Below are positions 26,670 to 35,114 of a DNA stretch of 64,000 bases, piece by piece; the first letter of the stretch is position 1; the number at the start of each line of letters is the position of its first letter. The stretch lies in contig NZ_BPTV01000004.1 of NCBI RefSeq assembly GCF_019973375.1, forward strand, positions 62,001 to 126,000. Direction: 5' to 3'. The translations under genes and the position numbers were made by a program. The notes under the pieces were generated by a model. It worked only from the letters and a program-made list of their open reading frames with translations, did no database searches and had not been told where the DNA came from. Source of the DNA: Prevotella lacticifex. Its GTDB lineage: Bacteria; Bacteroidota; Bacteroidia; Bacteroidales; Bacteroidaceae.

Positions 26670-29192
26670 TCATTTCTTTCGCCTCACACCCCTTGTGGCC
26701 TCAGCCTGTAGCGGATCATCGGGCCAGTAGTGCTTGGGATAGCGCCTACGGAGCTCCTTTCTGACCTCGAAATAGGCTTCCTGCCAGAAGCTGGCGAGAT
26801 CGGTGGTGAGCTGTACGGGCTTGAATCCCGGACTGAGCAACTCCATGAGCACTGGCACCCGCCCATCGTCGACGCACGGTGTGGCGGCGAGACCGAAGCA
26901 CTCCTGCAGTCGAACACTGAGCACCGGCACATCGGAACCCACGCGGTAGTCGAGTCGGACCATGCTCCCCGACGGCACCCTGATGCGCGCCGGTGCCAGC
27001 CGGTCGACGGTTTGCTGGGCCTCGTAGGGCAGGATATTCCACAGGATCTGTGTCAGTGGCAGTCGGCGCAGGGCCGTCACGGTGGTGATAATATGGCCGT
27101 CGGCATGGAGATAGAGCGGCAGCCAGGAGCCTGCGGTAGCTAAGAGGTGGTCGGTGGAGAGGTCGGGGAGTCCGAGGTCGGGGTGCCACCGTGCCACGAG
27201 GGCCACCCTCAGTTGCAGCGTTCGCACCTCGTCATTCCAGTCGAGCAGACTCCGTCCCTCACGTGCCACAGCCTCACAGACGAGAGCTGTGAGACGGTCG
27301 TCGCCGACATCGGTCAGCGGCCGACTGTCGATAACGAGCTGACCTATACGCAGTTCACGGCGGGCGACGACGCCACCCTGATGCGTTATCCACGTGAGAT
27401 TGTCGGTCCATGAGGCCAGAGCCTCGACATCACTCTTCGTGACGGCCGCGGCGAGGAACACACGTCCTGCGCCCCGACCACCGGCATGCAGCGACGCCAC
27501 GGCAATCCAGTCGTAACCCGTCAGACTGTCGGCACCATCGAGGTGGACGGTAGCCCCTCCTGCAAGCCGGTAGGTGCCGTTATGGTCGACGGCCATAGCC
27601 ACGCGCTCCGGATAGGCCACGGCGACGAGAGCCCCGATATCGTCGGCCCCCACGAAGGAGTCGTCACTGCGGACGTGCGCCATACGGCAATATTCGTCGG
27701 CAACGCGAGCCACCCGCCGCCACGGACCAAGGCGATGACCACGGCGGGCATCGCGGAGAGCGGCCACACGCGGCAGGAGGTCGGCATGGACCTCGTCGGC
27801 GCTCATGACATCTTTCTCCTCGATAATGGCGGCAATATCGCAGGCCAAAGCCTTACGGGCATCGTCGGCGGCATGGACAATCATCTTCGCGATGCGCGGA
27901 TGGCACGGCATAGCCTCCATACGGCGCCCCAAGGGTGTTATCGTTCCGTCGCTGTCGATGGCCCCGAGCAACCGCAGTTCGTCGGTGGCCCGCCGCAGCA
28001 CCGCCTCGGGAGGGGCCGTCAGCCACGGCAGTGCGGCAGGGTCGGATTCGCCGAAGGCCGCAAGGGTGAGCACCATCGGTGTGAGGTCGGCATCAAGGAT
28101 CTCGGGTTGGCGCTGCTCCTCCATCCTCGCATCGGTGGCGGTGGTCCACAGCCGGTAGCTGACTCCCGCTGCCACGCGTCCGGCACGGCCCGTACGCTGT
28201 GTGGCCATGTCGTGGCTGATGCGCACGGTGGCCAGATGGCTGAGTCCCGTGGCGGCATCGTAGACCAACCGACGGCAGTAGCCGCTGTCGACGACGACAC
28301 GCACGCCCTCGATGGTCAGCGAGGTCTCGGCGACGGGGGTAGCTAAGACAACCTTGCGACTGCCCGTCGGCGACGGTGCTATGGCCTCGGCCTGCCGTTC
28401 CATGGTCATATTGCCATAGAGAGGGCAGACGCGTGTGGGGGCGAGACTGTCGCCGAGGAGGGCGGCACAACGCTCGATGTCGCCCTGACCGGGAAGGAAA
28501 GCGAGGATGTCGCCCTCATGACGGCTGTGGGCAGAGACCACGGCGGCTGCCACAGCCTCGGCGATGGCGGTGACGGGAGCATCCTCACGGGCCTGGACAA
28601 CGCTCACGGGAAACATGCGGCCCTCACAACTCACCACACTCGCTCCGAGCTCGCGGCAGAGAGCGGCGGTGTCGATAGTGGCCGACATGACCACGATATC
28701 GAGGTCGGGGCGCAGCACATCGCGCACCTGCCGCACCATGCAGAGGGTGAGGTCGGACTGTAGACTGCGCTCGTGGAACTCGTCGAAGACAACACAGCTG
28801 ACACCTTCGAGGGTGGGATCATCGGCAAGGCGGCGCGCGAGGACGCCCTCGGTGACAACCTCTATGCGCGTCGCCGCCGACACCTTGCGCTCGAAACGCA
28901 CCTGATAACCAACGCTCTCGCCCACCCGCTCGCCGAGGAGGGCGGCCATGCGGGCAGCCACCTGCCGGGCAGCAATACGGCGCGGCTCGAGCATGACGAT
29001 GCGGCCGGAACCGTAGGAGCGCAACAGCGACAACGGCAGCAGCGTCGACTTACCGGCACCGGGAGGTGCCACGACGACGGCTGCATGGCTGTCGCGCAAG
29101 GCACCGGCAAGGCCGTCGGCAACAGCCGCGGCTGGAAGGTTGGTCGTGGTGAGCACACGCGTCACCACATCGGTGAGTTCTGATGTTTTCAT
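26670..29192 (-). CDS. hrpB: ATP-dependent helicase HrpB (DEAH family)
   Basis: This 840-residue DEAH-box helicase has Walker A APPGAGKST (about residue 42), DEFHERS as motif II, MSATID as motif III, and TPVAETSLTIEGVRVVVDSG plus QRTGRAGRVAAG as motifs V and VI. The HrpB-specific C-terminal region is complete (SWLPLYLHADGHI, ELLSPGFKPVQLTTDLASFW, RRRYPKHYWPDDPL). The cellular role of HrpB is poorly defined; RNA helicase activity is assumed. The start is placed at 29192 (MKTSELTDVV) rather than seven codons upstream, because a -7 box lies at 29211-29218 and would not leave room for the longer form. Confidence 0.93.
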   Translation of the reverse strand: MKTSELTDVVTRVLTTTNLPAAAVADGLAGALRDSHAAVVVAPPGAGKSTLLPLSLLRSYGSGRIVMLEPRRIAARQVAARMAALLGERVGESVGYQVRFERKVSAATRIEVVTEGVLARRLADDPTLEGVSCVVFDEFHERSLQSDLTLCMVRQVRDVLRPDLDIVVMSATIDTAALCRELGASVVSCEGRMFPVSVVQAREDAPVTAIAEAVAAAVVSAHSRHEGDILAFLPGQGDIERCAALLGDSLAPTRVCPLYGNMTMERQAEAIAPSPTGSRKVVLATPVAETSLTIEGVRVVVDSGYCRRLVYDAATGLSHLATVRISHDMATQRTGRAGRVAAGVSYRLWTTATDARMEEQRQPEILDADLTPMVLTLAAFGESDPAALPWLTAPPEAVLRRATDELRLLGAIDSDGTITPLGRRMEAMPCHPRIAKMIVHAADDARKALACDIAAIIEEKDVMSADEVHADLLPRVAALRDARRGHRLGPWRRVARVADEYCRMAHVRSDDSFVGADDIGALVAVAYPERVAMAVDHNGTYRLAGGATVHLDGADSLTGYDWIAVASLHAGGRGAGRVFLAAAVTKSDVEALASWTDNLTWITHQGGVVARRELRIGQLVIDSRPLTDVGDDRLTALVCEAVAREGRSLLDWNDEVRTLQLRVALVARWHPDLGLPDLSTDHLLATAGSWLPLYLHADGHIITTVTALRRLPLTQILWNILPYEAQQTVDRLAPARIRVPSGSMVRLDYRVGSDVPVLSVRLQECFGLAATPCVDDGRVPVLMELLSPGFKPVQLTTDLASFWQEAYFEVRKELRRRYPKHYWPDDPLQAEATRGVRRKK

Positions 29193-29210
29193 ATTTCTGA
29201 CGTAATATTG

Positions 29211-29218
29211 CAAAAGTA
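29211..29218 (-). promoter_or_regulatory. -7 promoter box (TACTTTTG) for hrpB
   Basis: Minus-strand TACTTTTG 18 bases before the chosen ATG, leaving a leader of about ten bases. Confidence 0.45.
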
Positions 29219-29707
29219 ATGAAATTATATGATATTACCTATTATATAATGAAAAGTTAGCATTTATTCAGAGTATCCCTGCATTTCATTGGTAAACAGT
29301 GACACAATGACAACGGAAAGCAACACTACCGATGCAGAATGCGCGCAGCGGATATTCGCCGTCGGTCATTTGTAATGATGAACCCGACTTCCGTGTGTTT
29401 TGTTCTGCCCTCCTTATTTTCCGATAAAATGAATCTGCGCCGATAACCAAGATATATAAACAGGATTTTCATCCGCTCCTACGATAAATATGTCGGTCTA
29501 AGTTAATCGTAATTCGCTTGCAAAGTTACAAAAAAATCATCCCGATTTCAAATTTCAGGGGGATAGAAAGGGATATAGACGAATGACTTTGACCAACAGA
29601 CAGTTAGCAGGTATCAGTCAGCATGAACTTTGGCCGTCGCGAGTGACGGACGATGACAAAGACCATAATTAGACCATCGCCACGATATACATATTTATAA
29701 TCAGAAT
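29219..29707. other. AT-rich spacer without a recognisable gene
   Basis: No ORF with coding character is present. A further minus-strand TAACTTTG (29521-29528) lies in the middle with no gene after it; it could be a chance match or the start of a small transcript. The rest has no repeat or structure that I can support. Confidence 0.35.
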
Positions 29708-30183
29708 TTATTGCCTGCCTATCTGCACCCTGTAAAGGAATCACGTTGACAATGTGTTTGTGATGAAATGATAACATCGGCAGCACATTGATAACTAATG
29801 TGTTGCACGCATCCACCGTAGGCGCGGGATTTATCCCCGTCCTACTGTCAAGCGTGTTATTTTACTTTGCCAACGCAAAGCCCCGACGGGGCTTAATCAT
29901 CAGTAACCCCAGATTAAGGGAGCGCAGCGACCGCAGTCTGGGGTTAACGTGGGCACAAGAAATTCACGACCAGCCTCGAAGAGGTTGAATAGCGGAACGC
30001 GCATAATTACCACTGCATTATGGTTTTGCGTACTGCGTGCTATTGTGCGTCTTCGAGGCACTGAATGTATTGCTCTCTGCGTATATGATTCCCCCGGACT
30101 GCACTCGCTATCGCTCGCTTAGTCCGGGGTTATTGACGATTCAGCCCCGTCGGGGCTGGACGAAGCTAAAGGATAATTCTTTC
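29708..30183. repeat. Composite palindromic repeat, copy 1
   Basis: A non-coding unit of about 0.45 kb repeated at 33768-34411 and, truncated, at 62505-62795. Its parts are: a variable lead-in (TGCCTGCC and TGATAACTAATGTGTTG), a REP-like palindrome (29818-29847), a short hairpin AGCCCCGACGGGGCT, a stem-loop around CCCCAGA/TCTGGGG, a long-range inverted pair (CCTCGAAGAGG and a matching CTTCGAGG), a stem-loop CCCCGGACT/AGTCCGGGG, and a closing hairpin AGCCCCGTCGGGGCT. Short ORFs across it are spurious. The outer hairpins are complementary, so the whole unit can fold as one structure. Confidence 0.8.
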
Positions 30184-30410
30184 ATACGCAATGACGAAGT
30201 CAGGATACCGCGTGCATAAATACCGCCCAAAAGCCCATTCCTGCCCACCTCATCATCCATCACGTTCATTATCACCGAGTTCCGGCGTTCGTCGAAAGTA
30301 ATCGTTAGGACAATCGCCTTAAATAGTTGGCTTGCAAAAGGGTTAGGAAATAAATGAAAAAAAGTTCAAAAAAAGGGCCCAAAACATTATGTCCGGTGAA
30401 ATCTTTTTCT

Positions 30411-30418
30411 TAATTTTG
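30411..30418 (+). promoter_or_regulatory. -7 promoter box (TAATTTTG) for nrdDG
   Basis: An exact TAnnTTTG match about 150 bases before the nrdD ATG, implying a long 5' leader. No NrdR-box pair was recognised. Confidence 0.5.
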
Positions 30419-30422
30419 CAGT

Positions 30423-30535
30423 CGGAAAACAACAAAAACGGAAAACTTCGCAGAACGAAATAAACCAAAAGTTGACCAAAACGGAAAACTTTCTTCTTCG
30501 AGAAGTTGCAAAAGTTTCCCAAAACACACGAGATT
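30423..30535 (+). promoter_or_regulatory. nrdD leader with three CGGAAAAC repeats and a hairpin
   Basis: CGGAAAAC occurs at 30423, 30439 and 30482. The third copy leads into a possible stem formed by GGAAAACTTT and AAAGTTTCC around a smaller CTTCT/AGAAG hairpin (30482-30522). The repeats could be an operator, or the hairpin could control translation of nrdD; neither is established. The spacing (16 and 43 bases) is irregular. Confidence 0.35.
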
Positions 30536-30567
30536 ACTAAACAGATTAATAACGATAACAACTGGAA

Positions 30568-32877
30568 ATGATACAGGTAAGAAAGCGTGACGGCAAGGTC
30601 GTACCGTTCGATTTGGAGAAGATAAAGACAGCCATACTAAAGGACCTGAAGGCCATCGGCCACGAGGGCGACATTGAGGCTACGGCAAAGAAGTATGCCG
30701 ACGAGGTGTTTGAGCTCTGCGAGCAGAAGTTCCTGCCCCAGACAAGCGTCTTCGACATCGAGAATATCCAGGACACCGTTGTCCAGGTGCTCTCGCGCGA
30801 GGGTGAGCTGCGCGCCGTCATCGCCTACTGCGAGTACCGCTATCAGCACAAGTTGGAGCGCGAGCAGAGGGTCAAGAAGGCCTACGAGGACAAGCTCATG
30901 GCCAAGAACGTCGTCAACCAGAACGCGAATATCGACGAATATTCGGGCGGCGGACGCAGCGGTGAGGCTGCCAACGTGTACGAGAAACAGTATGCCCTCG
31001 ACCACTGCATGAGCGAGAAAGCACGCCGCAACCATGAGAACAACGAGATTTACATCCACGACCTCAATAAATATGCCATCGGTTTCCACAACTGTCTGAG
31101 CATTCCCTTCGACGACCTCTTGGCAAAGGGCTTCCACACACGTCAGGGCGACGTGCGTCCGGCAGGCAGTCTGAACACTGCTTTCCAGCTCGTTGCCGTC
31201 ATCTTCCAGCTCCAGAGCCTCGACCAGTTCGGCGGCGTGTCGGCCACCCACCTCGACTGGACGATGGTGCCTTACTTCCGCAAGTCGTTCATGAAGCACT
31301 ACATCGACCTCTGGGCGAAAGACCAGAAAGAGTATCAGAGTGCCGACTGCGTGGCACTCTACGACCAGACATACACCGACTCGATGGGCGTAACGCGCTC
31401 AGCCTATGACAAATGGGCCGACGGAGTGAAGAAGAAATTCTTCGAGAAGACGGGTCTTACGAAGGACGACTTCAAGTTGTCGAACAAGGCCGGTCTCGAT
31501 GCGCGCTACTACAACAGCGCCCTCGGCGACACCATCCAGGAACTCCATCAGGCTGTCGAGGCTATGTATCACAACCTCAACACCTTACAGAGCCGCTCCG
31601 GCGACCAGCTGCCGTTCACATCGGTCAACTACGGCACGTGCACGGAGGAAGAAGGACGGCTCGTCACGCGCGCACTGCTCCTCGGATCACTCGAGGGCAT
31701 CGGCTTCCACCACAACACTCCTATCTTCCCCTGCGGAATTTTCCAGTATATGAAAGGTGTCAACGACAAGCCCGGCACTCCGAACTACGACCTGAAGCAG
31801 TTAGCCATGCGCTCCACATCGCAGCGCCTGTACCCGAACTACGCCAACGTCGACTGGAGCGGCAACGCCGGCTACGACCGCAACGACCCACGCACCTACT
31901 TCTCGACGATGGGATGCCGCACGGCCAACGGCTACGACATCAACGGTCTCGGACAGCTCAAGGACGGACGTGGCAATATCTGCCCGACGACAATAATCAT
32001 GCCGACATTGGCTATGGAGGCCGACAGGGACGTGGAGAAATTCATGAAACTCCTCGACGAGAAGATTCACGAGGCTAAGGACACCCTCATAGAGCGTTTC
32101 AACTGGATATGCTCGCAGGACCCGAAGACAGCACCGTTCATGTGGGACAACAACACCATGGCAGGATATATTCCCGAGGAGGGCATACGCTCGGCCATGA
32201 AGCACGGCACCCTCGCCTTAGGACAGCTCGGTCTGGCCGAGACACTCCAGCTGCTCATCGGCTGTAACCAGACAACACCGGAGGGCATGAAGCTCGCCAA
32301 GCGCATCGAGGAGCTCTTCTCGAAGCGGTGCAAGGAGTTCAAGGAGCAGTACAAGCTGAACTTCGGTGTCTACTACACCCCGGCCGAGAACCTCTGCTAC
32401 ACGGCCATGAAGAAGTTCAAGGCTAAATACGGAGTGATTAAAAATGTGTCGGACCGCGACTATTTCACAAACTCCATCCACGTGCCGGTATGGGAGAATA
32501 TGACGCCGTTCGAGAAAATCGACATCGAGAGTCAGCTCACGGGCTACTCCTCAGCAGGCTGCATAACCTACGTTGAGCTGCCGTCGACAACAAAGCACAA
32601 CGTCGATGCTCTGGAGCAGATCATCGACTACGCCATGGACAAGGACATTCCTTACTTCGCCATCAACGTGCCCAACGACACATGCATGGACTGCGGATAC
32701 ACCGATGAGATCAACGACGCCTGCCCAATGTGCGGCAGCCATAATATACGGCGGCTGCGCCGTGTGACGGGCTACCTCACCACCGACTACCACAACTTCA
32801 ACCTCGGAAAGCAGGCTGAGGTCAAGGACAGGGTGAAGCACATCAAGTCGTTCGCCAAGAAGGAGCAGACAGCCTAA
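30568..32877 (+). CDS. nrdD: Anaerobic ribonucleoside-triphosphate reductase
   Basis: This 769-residue class III ribonucleotide reductase reduces NTPs to dNTPs without oxygen, using a glycyl radical. It has an N-terminal ATP-cone (MIQVRKRDGKVVPFD, about residues 1-95). The catalytic barrel follows, with HHNTPIFPCGIFQ, GCRTANGYDING and GLAETLQLLIG. The C-terminal zinc motif is CMDCG/CPMCG (about residues 708-727), and the glycyl radical site is RVTGYLTTD (Gly735). Its activase NrdG is encoded 13 bases downstream. The pair implies anaerobic DNA synthesis, as expected for Prevotella. Confidence 0.96.
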   Translation: MIQVRKRDGKVVPFDLEKIKTAILKDLKAIGHEGDIEATAKKYADEVFELCEQKFLPQTSVFDIENIQDTVVQVLSREGELRAVIAYCEYRYQHKLEREQRVKKAYEDKLMAKNVVNQNANIDEYSGGGRSGEAANVYEKQYALDHCMSEKARRNHENNEIYIHDLNKYAIGFHNCLSIPFDDLLAKGFHTRQGDVRPAGSLNTAFQLVAVIFQLQSLDQFGGVSATHLDWTMVPYFRKSFMKHYIDLWAKDQKEYQSADCVALYDQTYTDSMGVTRSAYDKWADGVKKKFFEKTGLTKDDFKLSNKAGLDARYYNSALGDTIQELHQAVEAMYHNLNTLQSRSGDQLPFTSVNYGTCTEEEGRLVTRALLLGSLEGIGFHHNTPIFPCGIFQYMKGVNDKPGTPNYDLKQLAMRSTSQRLYPNYANVDWSGNAGYDRNDPRTYFSTMGCRTANGYDINGLGQLKDGRGNICPTTIIMPTLAMEADRDVEKFMKLLDEKIHEAKDTLIERFNWICSQDPKTAPFMWDNNTMAGYIPEEGIRSAMKHGTLALGQLGLAETLQLLIGCNQTTPEGMKLAKRIEELFSKRCKEFKEQYKLNFGVYYTPAENLCYTAMKKFKAKYGVIKNVSDRDYFTNSIHVPVWENMTPFEKIDIESQLTGYSSAGCITYVELPSTTKHNVDALEQIIDYAMDKDIPYFAINVPNDTCMDCGYTDEINDACPMCGSHNIRRLRRVTGYLTTDYHNFNLGKQAEVKDRVKHIKSFAKKEQTA

Positions 32878-32890
32878 CGCCACAGCCACG

Positions 32891-33373
32891 ATGCGCATTC
32901 ACGATATAACCACGTGCGACGTGAATAATGGTGAGGGATTCCGCGTAACCCTCTGGGTAGCAGGATGTTCTCACCACTGCCACGGCTGTCAGAATCCGGA
33001 GACGTGGAATCCCCTCGGCGGTCAGCCTTTCGGCAAGGAGGCCCACGACTACCTCTTCGGCGAACTGTCGAAGGGTTACATCCAGGGACTGACGCTGTCG
33101 GGTGGCGATCCCCTCGACTCCTACGACGACATCCTTCCCCTCGTGAAGGAAATCAAGACCGCAATGCCGGAAAAGACCATCTGGGTATACACCGGCTACA
33201 CGATGGACGAGATAGAGTCGTCGCGCCTCAAGGGAATTCTCCCGTATGTCGATGTCATCGTCGACGGCCCGTACGTCGAGAGCCTCCGCGATGTCACCCT
33301 CGCTTTCCGCGGCTCCCGTAACCAGCACATCATCCGTCTGCACGACGGAAAAATTACGGCCATCGATGAATAA
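32891..33373 (+). CDS. nrdG: Anaerobic ribonucleotide reductase activating protein
   Basis: This 160-residue radical-SAM enzyme installs the glycyl radical on NrdD. The CX3CX2C iron-sulfur motif is CSHHCHGC (Cys26, Cys30, Cys33). GLTLSGGDPLD is the SAM-binding GGD/E-like motif, and the phrase ILPYVDVIVDGPYVESLRD is typical of NrdG. Its length is normal. It is cotranscribed with nrdD, and a Rho-independent terminator follows at 33504-33534. Confidence 0.95.
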   Translation: MRIHDITTCDVNNGEGFRVTLWVAGCSHHCHGCQNPETWNPLGGQPFGKEAHDYLFGELSKGYIQGLTLSGGDPLDSYDDILPLVKEIKTAMPEKTIWVYTGYTMDEIESSRLKGILPYVDVIVDGPYVESLRDVTLAFRGSRNQHIIRLHDGKITAIDE

Positions 33374-33503
33374 CGCGGGAACGGTCAGCGTGGTGACAAA
33401 GGCCTTATGTTGATGTCATTCTCCCTGATTGCACGACGGAAAGGTTTCGGCCATCGGCAAATGGCAATCCGGTGGCTAACACGTTGAAAGAATACCCATA
33501 CAA

Positions 33504-33534
33504 GAGGACTGAGACATCTCGGCCCTCTTTTTTT
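33504..33534 (+). terminator. Rho-independent terminator after nrdDG
   Basis: An imperfect 10-bp stem (GAGGACTGAG with CTCGGCCCTC, one mismatch and one G-T pair) with a 4-base loop is followed directly by seven or eight T. It lies about 130 bases after nrdG. Confidence 0.7.
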
Positions 33535-33562
33535 GTGCCCCGACTAACCAAAACCAACAAAA

Positions 33563-33700
33563 CCCTTTGTGTCAGCGCAAAGGGCTTTGGTCCTTTGCCA
33601 TCTGTGGCTTGAGGGCTTGTGATAGGACGGGAGTCTCACCGTCCTCAAAGCTCCAAATGGTAGATTCTCCTCCGTCGTATCTTGGCGCTGACACAAAGGG
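33563..33700. repeat. Short element bounded by 16-bp perfect inverted repeats
   Basis: CCCTTTGTGTCAGCGC (33563-33578) and its exact reverse complement (33685-33700) enclose 106 bases without a gene. Secondary small inverted motifs lie inside (GGACGG/CCGTCC). It could be a MITE-like miniature element or a large hairpin. No target duplication is evident. Confidence 0.6.
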
Positions 33701-33767
33701 AAACCTCCAAAACAAACTAACGCGGCAGGAATTCGATCTGACGACCGACCGGACGGCCCCTAACACT

Positions 33768-34411
33768 GCCTACCCGCCCCTGCAAAGGGATCACGATTGC
33801 AATATGATGATTAAAGATGTAAATCACAAAGAACAATCTTAGTAATGCGTTGATTAAAGATGTAAATCACAAAGAACAATCTTGGTAATGCGTTGATTAA
33901 AGATGTAAATCACAAAGAACAATCTTGGTAATGCGTTGATTAAAGATGTAAATCACAAAGAACAATCTTAGTAATGCGTTGATTAAAGATGTAAATCACA
34001 AAGAACAATCTTAGTAATGCGTTGATAATTAATGTATTGCACACATCCACCGTAGGGGCGGGGTTTATCCCCGTCCTACTGCCAAGTGTGTAATTTTCTT
34101 CTGCCAACGCAAAGCCCCGACGGGGCTTAATCATCAGTAACCCCAGACTAAGGGAGCGCAGCGACCGCAGTCTGGGGTTAACGTGGGCAAAAGAAATTCA
34201 TTACCAGCCTCGAAGAGGTTGAATAGCGGAACGCGCAGAATTACCACTGCAATATGGTTTTGCGCACTACGTGCTATTGTGCCTCTTCGAGGCACTGAAT
34301 GTATATCCTTCGGATTACATATTCCCCGGACTGCACTCGCTATCGCTCGCTTAGTCCGGGGTTATTGAAGATTCAGCCCCGTCGGGGCTGGTAGTAGCTG
34401 AAGGATAATTC
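33768..34411. repeat. Composite palindromic repeat, copy 2 (with internal tandem array)
   Basis: Same parts and order as the unit at 29708-30183: the lead-in TGCCTACCCGCCCC, the REP-like palindrome (34052-34081), AGCCCCGACGGGGCT, the CCCCAGACT stem-loop, the CCTCGAAGAGG/CCTCTTCGAGG pair, CCCCGGACT/AGTCCGGGG, and the closing AGCCCCGTCGGGGCT. Unlike copy 1 it contains a five-fold 43-bp tandem array between the lead-in and the first palindrome. The half from 34126 on is nearly identical to the copy at 62505-62795. Confidence 0.8.
33807..34022. repeat. 43-bp tandem repeat, five copies
   Basis: The landmark GAACAATCTT recurs at 33831, 33874, 33917, 33960 and 34003, an exact period of 43. Units differ at only one position (TTAGTAAT or TTGGTAAT). 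The array is too regular to be old and has no open frame of note. Spacers are not unique, so it is not a CRISPR array. Confidence 0.9.
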
Positions 34412-34560
34412 TTAGATGGCAGTTGCGCGTGTATAAACCTAAGCGAGTGAGATACGCTCTATTATGTGATAATTCTTTCATGACAATAAGAGGCGTATAA
34501 GCCCAACAATGGCAGCGAAATACTGCAACTTGCTGATAATTAATGTGTTGCACACATCCG

Positions 34561-34765
34561 CCGTAGGGGCGGGGTTTATCCCCGTCCTCGCAGCCGCGGG
34601 CAGCAGCATGGCACGAATAAATACAAAAAGCACGCTAACATTGAATACGTTGCAAAAGTCCGCGAGTCCGCGATGGAGCGGGTTTATCCCCGTCCTCACA
34701 GCTTCGTTATATTTGTTTTGTATCTCGCCCGCTGTTGGTAGGACGGGGATAAACCCCGCCCCTTC
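34561..34765. repeat. Cluster of three REP-like palindromes
   Basis: Copies of a GGCGGGG-TTTA-TCCCCGTCC imperfect palindrome lie at 34561-34590 (+), 34672-34700 (+) and 34737-34764 (-). The intervening sequence CAGCATGGCACGAATAAA also recurs at 39058. Paired, oppositely oriented palindromes are the classic REP/BIME arrangement. The last copy lies directly beside the IS110 element. Confidence 0.75.
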
Positions 34766-34789
34766 TATGTTGCAAACCAAATAATTGAC

Positions 34790-35114
34790 TTTTATTTATT
34801 TTTCTTTAACTCTGATTATCAGCATTTTAGCATTTGTTGTACTTTCGTATAGGGACACGAAGCCTTAGATAGTGACTTCTGTCCTATCAAGAGAACGCCC
34901 AAAGAACGGTTGTCATCAGGCGTAAGATTCATTAAAAAATCCCATCAAACCAACTTCTATCAGTGATACCCATTCGGGTTCACGGTTTACTGCTCAATTA
35001 ATGACAGGAAAAGCGCCACAAACTACGAGAAAAGTGCAGTCATTAGCTCACCAAGGGGCGGGTAGCAGTCGCTTATATCGAAAGTGTTTTCTAGGATTTC
35101 CTTTATGATGTAAC
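34790..35114 (-). ncRNA. Candidate bridge-RNA region of the IS110 element
   Basis: About 325 bases with no ORF lie between the transposase stop and the REP palindrome. They are preserved in both IS110 copies with only one substitution (near 34867) and one T-run length difference. IS110-family elements encode a guide ('bridge') RNA in a non-coding end, and in the IS1111-type branch it lies downstream of the gene, as here. Several short inverted motifs are visible but I did not fold the RNA. Strand and ends are inferred. Confidence 0.4.

Noticed and set aside
33807..34022. Possible CRISPR array
   Set aside because: The period is an exact 43 bases and the whole unit repeats, so there are no unique spacers; no cas genes are nearby.
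34183..34368. 61-residue ORF beginning MGKRNSLPASKRLN, repeated at 62559-62744
   Set aside because: Identical in two places only because it lies on the composite palindromic repeat; its reading follows stem-loops rather than codon bias.
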